Shown here: one piece after another, positions 55,873 through 64,000 of the stretch
How the letters are laid out: the number at the start of each line of letters is the position of its first letter
Position numbering within the stretch: the first letter of the stretch is position 1
Origin: Neoarius graeffei
Taxonomy: Eukaryota > Chordata > Actinopteri > Siluriformes > Ariidae
Length of the DNA stretch: 64,000 nucleotides
Reading direction: 5' to 3'
Assembly: GCF_027579695.1 (NCBI RefSeq)
Contig: NC_083586.1
Location: 7,502,001-7,566,000 of the forward strand
Program-made: the position numbers and the translations under genes
Notes under the pieces: generated by a model
What the model was told of the DNA's origin: nothing
Databases searched by the model: none
The model's input: only the letters and a program-made list of their open reading frames with translations

Positions 55873-57663
55873 CCTTCCTCTGGTGTTAGCTTTCTGTTAC
55901 TATCTCTTATATTAATGGGTCGGTTTTGACCCGTGTCTTAAATCAGCCATAAAATACCCTAAAAACAATTATTTATCATCCGATTTGTTTCTTACCTCTT
56001 GGTTACCTTGTTAGACTCCCTTATCCATGAAAAGATTTGTTTTAATATTTTTGTTGTGGCCCCCTGGGCCTTTCTTTTAACAGCATACCCCTCATTTTCA
56101 GTATAAAAAAGTGGTCAAATGAACCTCAAGAGTATAATGTAAACAAATAAAAGGTTGTTCTGTTACCTGACTATTACTGAGGGGTATTAGATCACATCTC
56201 GTAAATGTTCAAAAAAAGATTTTAATTTTAATATTATCAACTATAGTAACATCTATGGTGTTTCGGGTCAATTTCGACCCATATATATTTACTTCAGGAA
56301 AAGGGCAAAAAACAAGTTTTTTTTTTTTTTTTTCTGTTGACTATCAGTGGCCTCATTGCTGGATCTGTACACTCCAGCAAGGAGAAGAACACCAATGTAG
56401 GCATCCAGGCATGCCCAGATTTTTATGCCATATTTGCCTGGCTTACTGGGCATGTATTGCCGGAATGGGCATTTTCCACGGAAAGGGAGAAAACGTTCAT
56501 CTATTGTCACCTCTGGCCCTGGGTTGAACATCAGTGGAAGGAGTTGCACCCATCTCTCCCAGATATCCCTGATGGGAGCAAGCTTGTCAGATTTTGCTCT
56601 GGTGTGTCTGTTGTCAAATCTGAGGACTCTTGATATCATTCAAAAGGTCTGAAGTGACATTGTTGCCCAGAAAATATTCCTGCCTGTCGATGCGTCCCAG
56701 AGACTATTAGTGGCCTCATTGCTGGATCTGTACACTCCAGCAAGGAGAAGAACACCAATGTAGGCATCCAGGCATTCCTCATCAATGTCATTCCACATGT
56801 TGCCATGGACTTTTTTCCTTCAAGGTTTGTCATAGCAATTATGACTTTTTTTAGTGACAATGGCATAAACAGATCAAAACACAACTTGATGTCACTTACT
56901 CTTGTCACAGCAAACCTTGTAATCCCGGGGTCATTTTGATGACATTTGCAGCAGCTGTCCTGCCATGTACGTCAGGAGGTACTGAGCTCCAACAGATGTT
57001 GCCACTTTTGGATCTGAATGTTTCAGCAGGAGCAGCTTCAGCACCGGTGACCTCCTCATCAGACTGATCAGATGTGTCTGTGTCTTCTGGTTGAAACGCC
57101 ACATCATCTTCCTCCTCAGAGACCTGCTCATCTCCATTGCTATACTGCTCTGTGTCCTCTGCCTCATTATGAGCAAAGATATGATCCAGAGCTTGGCTTA
57201 CATTCTCTTCTCATTGTTGCATGCTGTAAATTGGAGATGTGTACTCTGCAAGCCACCAACTCTAAACTCAATTGGCCTTCTATGCCTGGACATGTCTGTC
57301 TTTGTTTGTTCTGTCAAACAGGCAAAGAGAAAAGCCCCTGACTGAAGCTCAAGTGGTTGGAGGAAGAGCTGGCTGTAGGCTGTTGGCTGATTGTGTGTTT
57401 ATGATTTCAGTTTTGGCATTTATTATTGTTTTATAATCTTATATTTTAACTGGGTCAAAATTGACCCTAACAACACAAAGGTCACAATTTTCACCAGAGC
57501 ATTTTATAATTTAGTAAAATTATTTTTTTGGATTTTATTTTGTTTAAATAGAAGTTCCTGACAAAGTCAAAAAGTCTTGATGCAATAAACAAATTTATGT
57601 AGTACTTTTATGCATGCTAAACTAAAAATGGGTCGGTGCCGACCTTAACACTAGAGAAAGGAT
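55873..57663 (-). mobile_element. piggyBac transposon (PGBD4-like), degraded
   Basis: TTAA stands at 55869-55872 and 57664-57667. The ends are inverted: CCTTCCTCTGGTGTTA on the left, and on the right the reverse complement CCTTTCTCTAGTGTTA. Near both ends lie quasi-palindromes of the form GGGTC...GACCC. The transposase is on the minus strand. It inserted in the leftover piece of the 290-bp repeat. Confidence 0.85.
56289..57176 (-). pseudogene. piggyBac transposase fragment
   Basis: The N-terminus is acidic (AFQPEDTDTSDQSDEEVTGAE, about 57102). The middle segment (56908-56636) reads IKLCFDLFMPLSLKKVIIAMTNLEG. The segment 56639-56289 holds the first catalytic Asp region (PGPEVTIDERFLPFRGKCPF) and YMPSKPGKYGIKIWACLDA. 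A T-run follows at about 56318, and the second half of the catalytic domain with the remaining acids is absent. A 65-bp stretch around the RSSNEATD residues occurs twice (about 56340-56405 and 56702-56768). It cannot encode an active enzyme. Confidence 0.85.
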
Positions 57664-57667
57664 TTAA

Positions 57668-57892
57668 AGGACTTCAGTTTATTATAATATAAAGTATGTA
57701 ATATTTGAGTACAAGTTAATCTGAAATAAAAGTAAGATGAAATAAAACATAGCTACAAGGAGCAATTCCATTAGCTAAGATAAACCAAGTTTCTGCTGTG
57801 TGAACATCTAGACCCTTTGAAAGATTTAGAAAAGGATAGATAGAATACATGGCATGGATACGAAAATTCACAAATGATATTACATACAATGG
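57668..57892. other. Unassigned AT-rich spacer
   Basis: Nothing recognised. The 290-bp repeat does not resume after the piggyBac, so the right flank has been rearranged. Confidence 0.5.
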
Positions 57893-57900
57893 ATCCGAGA

Positions 57901-58747
57901 CAGGGGTGAAAGTAAGCCGGTCCTGGCCAGTCCGGCGTACCACTAAAAGATTTGGCTGTACCGGTAAGAAAAATATACTGTCTCTGAAAAAAAAAGCACT
58001 TTCAGCGTAACACACCTGCTAACGTCAATTTACCAAAATAAACATGTTTTCCTCAATATACATTGCATATAACTCATTCTGACCTGTCTCTGAATTATGT
58101 CTGAAGTGAATTCCTTCCGTGTTTCACTCGACAGACAGCGTGTGAGATAGTGTGCGTAGCCCACTGTTTAACCATCTTGCGCCAACGTGCGCAGCTGGTA
58201 TCCAAAGTGTTTTAGTAGACAGACGTTTGTTGCAAAGTCTCCCAAATAAAAACATATACAGAAACATATGCTGATGTTTCAATATTCTGTTATGTGTGCA
58301 GTGTTTCGCTGGACAAACAACGAGAGAGCTGCAGCGTGCGTATGGCTTAACCAGATCTTGTGCTATAACGTGCACAGCTGGTAATCAAAGTGTTTTAGCA
58401 GACAGCCGTTAGTTGCAAAGTCTCCCAAATAAAAAGGCATATAAAGAAACATGTTAATGTTTCATGATAGGCTATTTAAAAATTACTTTGATCAGGATTC
58501 ATAAATCGAGTGGAAGTTGGGGCAAAGATTCTAGATTACTGTCTGGTTGGAGCGAGCAGAGTAACTAGTGATAGTGTGATTAAAAAAAGTACTATACTAG
58601 TACTACTGAGTGATAAGAAGTCCTAGTGAATGCTTGATAAGTAGACAATAATAAATAATTAGGTGTATTTTTTGGCGCGTGCTGCATGCACGCACTATGA
58701 CTCAAAATAATAGTGCCGGCAAGAAATAAAAATTACTTTCACCCCTA
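57901..58747. mobile_element. hAT-type MITE, 847 bp
   Basis: The ends are CAGGGGTGAAAGTAA and, from the right, TAGGGGTGAAAGTAA. The 8-bp flanks ATCCGAGA and ATGTGAGA agree at six positions. The inside contains a roughly 180-bp direct duplication (about 58117-58285 and 58300-58480, each with AAAGTGTTTTAG and GCAAAGTCTCCCAAATAAA). No transposase is present. Confidence 0.75.
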
Positions 58748-58810
58748 ATGTGAGATAAAGAATGTGATACAAACATTACATTTTCATTTTTTTCTTCTTT
58801 TCAAACACGA

Positions 58811-59219
58811 TGTTAGAGTGCAGGCACTTACTGATGTACGCGTGAAGGAAGCAGATCGGCAGACTGTAAACAAAGCCAAAACGTGTGACTGAAATCGGTG
58901 TCAGTAAACTAGCGAGGGTCAGGCAATCGGTGAACAACGTGACATGGAAAAGACAGAACGAAACTGGAGAGGAAATAGCAAAATGTCAGGAAATGCTAGA
59001 GACAGTCAGAACAGATACAAGACTTGGTATGTACTGAAATAGCAAGATGATACTTCACACTGGAGTGGTGTGAATGAGCGGCTTAAATAGCGGGAACAGT
59101 GATGAAGGAAACGCATGACAGTTGTAGTTCAGTCAGCTGGGGACAGAGGGCACTGTGTGTCATGGGAGTTGTAGTCCTGAGTGTTTGTAGTCTGCTCCTT
59201 CACACTGGGATTACTGACA
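58811..59219 (-). mobile_element. Solo LTR of the sushi-like family
   Basis: On the minus strand it begins TGTCAGTAATCCCAG and ends CACTCTAACA. It is flanked by CACGA and CATGA. It has TATTTAAG about 30 bp before GTGAAGTATC (plus-strand 59049-59058). Confidence 0.82.
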
Positions 59220-59272
59220 CATGAGTATATTAGCATTTTTGGTTGCCTTTTTTTCTCAGCTTTCATTATATC

Positions 59273-59792
59273 TGTTACCACCCTGGTGCCAGGGGTCGTG
59301 TGTGTGGTTGTGTGGGTGCGTGTGTGTGTCTCTCTCTCTCCCTCTCTCCCTCAGGTAGACGCCCCTCCCTCCTGTATGCAGCTGTTCCCACTCACCTCGT
59401 TGAGGGGCCATGTTAAAAGTGAGAGGGAGACGCCTCTCGAGAGAGTGTGTGTGAGCCGGTGGGCTGTGGCAGTGACAGTTGGGAGAGAGAGAGTTGTGAG
59501 CTGCATGTAGAGAGTGTTGTGCTCCTTTCCAGGGAAAGGAGCGTGCGTAATCCCTGACCTGTTTGGTTGTGGTTCGTTTGTTGTAGTTTTGGTGAGAAAA
59601 CCTGGCTCTTGTGTTTGTTTTTTCCTTTGTTTGGAGACCAGTGACTTTATTTTTTTTTTTTCTATTTTGCAAATAAAAACGGTTTCTGTTTCAGCCCTGA
59701 GTCCGCCTCCTTGTCCTCTTTTTCCTCCCGGGTCTTTTTGGTTTATCTTGATTGCTTTCTCCCATCCCCTACTTGCCACTGGGAACGTAACA
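59273..59792 (+). mobile_element. Solo LTR, 520 bp, family not named
   Basis: It starts TGTTACCACCCTGG and ends GGAACGTAACA. It is flanked by ATATC at 59268-59272 and 59793-59797. An AATAAA is near 59674, before a T/C-rich end. CT repeats lie at about 59329-59353. Confidence 0.85.
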
Positions 59793-59814
59793 ATATCTAT
59801 AATATGTATTATAG

Positions 59815-60479
59815 ATCTACAACCACAAATCAGAAAAAGGTTGGCCCACCTGTTCAAATGGACCCTAATGGAATTTATTGGTTTTTCAAAATAAACACCT
59901 TTAAATTTGTATTATTGCAATAAAAAAGTTGTGACAGTACAGCATTTACCACCTTGCTGCCATTCCCTATAAAATGTTTAAAATATATCTAGGGGTTCAA
60001 GTGATTGAGTATTTCAGCTGTTATTTTGTTCCATTTTTCCTGCAAACATATCTTAAGGTGTGCAATAATACAGATGGACCCACCTAACTCAAGGGTTCAT
60101 TGACTCTCCTGCAGTGTTCTCTGTTGTTTGAGATTTACTGACCTCTCTGACCCTCACTGATGGCTGCACATTGCTCCAATAAGCAGACAACAATCTGCTG
60201 CATTTATTCAGGGTATAAATTGTGTGACCTGGAACTTGCTTTATGCTAGGCTTACTAGGAATTGATAAGTTCTAATGAGTCTAAACGCCTCTCATACTTG
60301 AGCCAGTTCCACACCCATCATTAATTGACAGGTACACCCTGGGGAGCCCAAGCTTGCGAATGGGCAAGCAAACAGCAATGGTGACAGTATGTCGAGTAGC
60401 CTTGTTCATACTGTAATCCAACTTCAATCACACTTGCTGAAACACATGCTCTCAAAGCAAAGAAGTTGCTTTAAAGATA
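59815..60479. other. Left end of a MITE-like repeat, rest unassigned
   Basis: CTACAACCACAAATCAGAAA at about 59817 resembles the common fish element end TACAACCCCAATTCCAAAAA seen at 61066. The matching right end was not found, and 60100-60479 shows nothing I can name. Confidence 0.35.
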
Positions 60480-60731
60480 CAAGCATTCAAATCCATACTG
60501 GGTGGTCAGAACCTCACCACTGAGGGCATGGAAAGGGCTGAGAAAGTAATTATTGGAATTAGCCAGATGCAAACATTCGCTGAAGAATTGGCAAAGTTAG
60601 AACTAGCACCATCATGTGTCCAAAGAACAAGTTGCATATTCAAGTTGGATTCAGTATTGAACATTGGTGTGTTAAGAGTTGGTGGATGCCTTAACAGGTC
60701 AGCCATGTTCACTTCAAGTATCAGAATGTGA
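60480..60731 (+). pseudogene. BEL/Pao integrase N-terminal fragment
   Basis: The frame reads LTTEGMERAEKVIIGISQMQTFAEELAKLE, then FKLDSVLNIGVLRVGGCLNRS. This is the conserved segment between RNase H and integrase in BEL/Pao, comparable to LDSSTRLIRVGGCLRR at about 40930 in the larger copy. Both sides are truncated. Confidence 0.7.
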
Positions 60732-61065
60732 AAAATTGGTGATTAGAACTTGGGAGAGCCACTCCGAGGAAGTGGCTCTGGGTTGGCTGATGGAGTGCAC
60801 ATGGTAGTGACTGGTGCGTGAGGGGGATTGTAGGAAGTGGAGTCTTGCGTGAGCCCAGAAGCATGACACATACACATGAGATCCTCTAAACATTTAAACT
60901 CATATTGTACTTTGGCTCAGTTTAAAGGGGTTTAATGTTGAAATACCTCCCAAGTATAATATAATCATAAATTCAAAGACATGCATCAAGGGAACCAGTA
61001 TTGTCTTTGATACTCTGGTAGGCTGTGAACAAGATGCCCTGGAACCACCATTTATATTTAATATC
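60732..61065. other. Unassigned spacer
   Basis: No coding, terminal repeat or structured element was recognised. Confidence 0.45.
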
Positions 61066-61067
61066 TA

Positions 61068-61930
61068 TAACCCCTTGTGGCAGTTTGTAAGAGGGGGAGG
61101 AGCACAGAAGACGGCAGGACAGAACTAAGTTTTGAAATCCTATTTATTTTGCACTTTTCAGTGGTCTTTCAGCAACATACAGACACTCGCACACACACAT
61201 CTGGTGTCTGGTTCGGGAGAGAGCCCTCTGCTCTCGCTCTCTCCTTAAATAGGGTGCGGTCACTGGGGAAGACACACAAACACACGTTAATTAACATCCG
61301 GTGCAGTGATTCTGCCACTTACCTTCCCTGACTCCGCCATCCAGTCACAGACTGATGCTTGACCATGCCCCCGCTGCCACACCCCTATTCCAAAAAATGT
61401 TGGGACACTGTGTGAAACATAAATAAAAACAGAATGTAAAGATTTGCAAATCATGGAAACATTATATTTAACTGAAAATAGTACAAAGACAACATATCAA
61501 ATCTTGAAACTGAGACTGTTATCGTTTTTTGAAAAATATATCCTCATTTTGATGTCAGCAGTGTTTCAGAAAGTTGTGACAGGGGCATGTTTACCACTGT
61601 GTTGCATCACCTCTACTTGTAACAACACCCTGTAAACATTTGGGAACTGATGAAAACAATTGCTGTAGTTTTGAAAGAGAAATGTTTTGCCATTCTTGCC
61701 TGGTATACAATTTCAGTTGCCCAACAGTTCAGGGTCTCCTTTGTTATATTTGCCATCAAATTCAAAATGAGCATATATTTTCAAAAACAAAGTTTCTCAG
61801 TTTCAACAATTGATACATTGTCTTTGTACAATTTTCAATGAAATATAGGGTTTCCATGATTTGCAAATTATCACATTCTGTTTTAATTTACAGTTTACAC
61901 AGCAGCCCTGCTTTTTTGGAATTGGGGTTG
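61068..61930. mobile_element. MITE with TACAACCCC ends, interrupted by a solo LTR
   Basis: The left end (TA)TAACCCCT...ATTCCAAAAAATG is split by the LTR. The right end is GGAATTGGGGTTG(TA) at 61919-61932. Without the LTR it is about 550 bp. It carries GATTTGCAAATCATGG near one end and its inverse CCATGATTTGCAAATT near the other. TA flanks suggest a Tc1/mariner-type origin. Confidence 0.7.
61076..61381 (-). mobile_element. Solo LTR of the Gmr1-type family
   Basis: On the minus strand it begins TGTGGCAGCGGGGGCATGG and ends CTGCCACA. It is flanked by CCCCT at 61071-61075 and 61382-61386. Its first half is close to the 3' LTR at 55532; its 3' part differs. Confidence 0.9.
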
Positions 61931-62069
61931 TACATGGATTTTGTTGTTAGAGTTGCATGCCATGAAATATCAAAGATATATCCAGAGACGAGTTTTCAGA
62001 TTGAGTATTGCATTCCCAGTAAAGTATCACCAAGAGATCTTCATAGGAAAGCCTGAGCAACAGGTAAAA

Positions 62070-62220
62070 AATGAAAAACAGAATTATTGTATGCTGATGA
62101 CCAGACCATTTTTGCTGAATCCATTGAAGAACTGCAAAACATCCTTCAAATCTATGATGAAACCTACAGCCATTTTGGACTACAAATGTCCTATACCAAA
62201 ACAGAGACAATGACTTTCAA
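62070..62220 (+). pseudogene. LINE RT fragment containing YADD
   Basis: It reads YADDQTIFAESIEELQNILQIYDETYSHFGLQMSYTKTETMTF, a late RT segment of the endonuclease-RT type. It is short and cut at both sides, on the opposite strand to the LINE that follows. Confidence 0.7.
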
Positions 62221-64000
62221 TGTTCCTTCCTTCCTTCCTTCCTTCCTTGCTGCCTCCATCACACCTGATGATTGGCGACCATGTCTGCACTACTTCTTGT
62301 CATCACTCTCCATGCCACTCTGTCCTGTGCTAGATGCTTGGCTTGGGTGTAGGTTAGGTTGGTCCATTCTTTGATGTTATCATACTGCTGTTCCTTCTGT
62401 CTGTCTCTCTTCCTTTTTCCTTCTAATTTCCCTTCAATAATTTGCAGTGCTAGAGGACTGCCACTCCCTCTCATGTCCAAAATATCCCATTTTCAGGCTG
62501 ACCACCTTGCCAAGGAGTTATCTGGATATACCAAGTTATTTTAGGATGCTGCTGTTTGTTCTTTTCTCTTTCCAGCTGATATTTAGCATATGTCTCCAGA
62601 GCCACATTTCCGCTGTCATTATTCTGTTTTCATCAGATCTCAATAGAGTTCAGGTCTCTGCTCCATATAGTAGAGTACTCCAAACTAGAGTTTTGACCAG
62701 TTTAACTTTCAGGCTGATAGGCAGGTTGTTGTTATTCCATAGATCCTGGAGCTCAATCATTCTACATTTTGCAATGGCAATTCTGCATTTGATGTCAGTG
62801 GTGCAGTTTGCATTTGAGTCCTTGGTGGAGCCAAGGTATTTGAAGCTTCCTACTTGGGAGGCCTTCTCTCCATCAATTATGATGTTGTGCTCTGTATCCT
62901 GATTTCTATCAGCTACCATTATCTTGGTCTTTTTGACATTTAGTTTTAAGTTCATGCTCTTGCCTACTTCATTCACATTGGTGGTGACTTGTGAGATGGA
63001 TGCTTCTGAGCTTTCAATTAGTGCTGTGTCATTAGCATATTTTAAGTTAGATGTGCCTGCACCTCCGAACTTAATACCAAATTTGTCAACATCAGCCTCT
63101 CTCATCCCCTTTTCAATGTTTGTGATCTACAGATTTAAAGAGCATTCCAAACTCTTGTACATTTTTCTGTTTTACCACCCACAGTTTTCTGTATATGTGA
63201 CAAAAAGGTATGGTCATTAAATGCAGCCCTGTCTGGCTCCCTTTCCAATTTCAAACTCATCTGTGTGCTCACCATTCCAGCGTATTGTGGCTCTTTGGTT
63301 GACGTACAAGGATTGCAGCAACATAACCAGATGTTTAGCAAAACCCATTTCCAAGAAGGTGTCAAAGAGCTTACTATGAGAAACAAAGTCAAACCCTTTG
63401 AATAGTCAATGAATAAAATGAAGACTTGTTGGTCAACAGCTATCACCTTCTCAAGCAGTACTTGGAGGTATACAAGCATATCTCTTGTTCCCCTTCCTTT
63501 TCTGTATGCTGCCTGTTCCTCAGGTTGCTCTTCCTCCAGTTTTCTTTTCATGCTGTCTACCAAGATCAACAGGAGGATTTTACTTGCATGGCTGATGACT
63601 GCTATAGTTCTGTAATTAGAGCAATGTTTGCAATCTACAGATTTAAAGAGCATTCCAAACTCTTGGACTTTCCATTCCTCAGGGCATCAACAGCTCTCTC
63701 AGATATGTAAACGGATCTTATGCAGCATGATGATGCCATTGGGCCCATGGGCTTTTATGAGTTCTGCTAGTATGCCATCTACTCCTGGTGATTTACCTTC
63801 ACTTAATCTTTTCACAGCAAATTCAACCTCAGAGATGAGTGGAGGTGGTTCTTGTTCCTCCTTTGCTATATTTTCCTCTGTTGGTGGGGGTTTGTCTTCT
63901 GGTCTTTTAAACAGCTGAGCACCATATTCCTTCCAACGGTTGAGAATGTCCTTAGGTTTGTCTAGCACTTTCCCTTTCTCATCTTTAACCCTTTGGGATC
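62221..64000 (-). pseudogene. LINE (RTE-like endonuclease-RT family), C-terminal half, runs off the window
   Basis: On the minus strand it has the pre-RT segment (ILNRWKEYGAQLFKRPED; LSEGKSPGVDGILAELI, 63968-63720) and RT (NYRTIAVISHASKILLLIL, RKGRGTRDMLVYLQVLLEKV, FIDYSKG). Stops and shifts come near 63300 and 63130. The region LKYANDTALIESSE has Asn where the catalytic YADD would have its first Asp. The tail (LVKTLVWSTLLYGAETW, SADMVANHQV end) runs to a (AAGG)n 3' end at 62224-62248. The first part lies beyond 64000. Confidence 0.8.
62224..62248 (+). repeat. (CCTT)n microsatellite
   Basis: This tract is the probable simple-sequence 3' tail of the minus-strand LINE. Confidence 0.85.

Noticed and set aside
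59256-59857. Open frames of 109-168 codons near 59.2-59.9 kb
   Set aside because: They lie in a solo LTR with CT repeats and T-runs; low-complexity translation with no domain.

Overview
The window looks like transposon-dense teleost (ray-finned fish) nuclear DNA. The case rests on tRNA-derived SINEs of the Mermaid/DANA type, Maui-like L2 LINEs, a Penelope-like element, Gmr1- and sushi-type gypsy elements, a BEL/Pao element, hAT, Tc1, piggyBac and Harbinger-like DNA elements, and spliced genes with GT-AG introns. The species cannot be fixed. I see no gene that is clearly a single-copy host gene; almost every coding stretch belongs to a mobile element, and most are broken.

Bases 1-613 hold a deleted Tc1 copy. 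From 738 to 16672 lies the most interesting object: one large DNA transposon bounded by inverted repeats of roughly 800 bp. It carries two convergent spliced genes. The plus-strand gene encodes a protein with two UBZ/Rad18-type zinc fingers and a HECT ubiquitin-ligase domain. The minus-strand gene encodes a retroviral-integrase-like (rve) DDE transposase. Each terminal repeat contains the same short first exon (start codon, nine codons, GTAAGT donor). It is in the right phase to splice to the next exon of both genes, so the repeat appears to supply promoter and start codon to each. The copy is old: the transposase has one stop, the HECT gene one frameshift. It was later hit by a 1.26-kb Harbinger-like element, a solo LTR, a Penelope-like element with an uninterrupted reading frame, and two palindromic repeats with 13-14 bp target duplications.

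16700-20812 is an L2 LINE split by a SINE, with a 2A-like motif ahead of its endonuclease. 21690-34151 is a patchwork of LINE pieces, a solo LTR, chromoviral gypsy remnants, a Gmr1 remnant, a 290-bp tandem repeat, a SINE and a gag-only LTR derivative. 34152-35751 is a hAT piece abutting a BEL/Pao element (35752-42108) with a tRNA-Tyr-type primer site.

42738-49958 is a sushi-like gypsy split by a SINE and by a hAT transposon with a perfect 8-bp duplication. 50973-55843 is a complete but decayed Gmr1-type element, integrase encoded before reverse transcriptase, inserted in another copy of the 290-bp repeat. 55873-57663 is a piggyBac. 57901-62220 holds a hAT MITE, three solo LTRs, a BEL fragment and a MITE with an LTR in its end. 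The window finishes in a minus-strand LINE.

All family names rest on motifs read by eye. No database search was possible.
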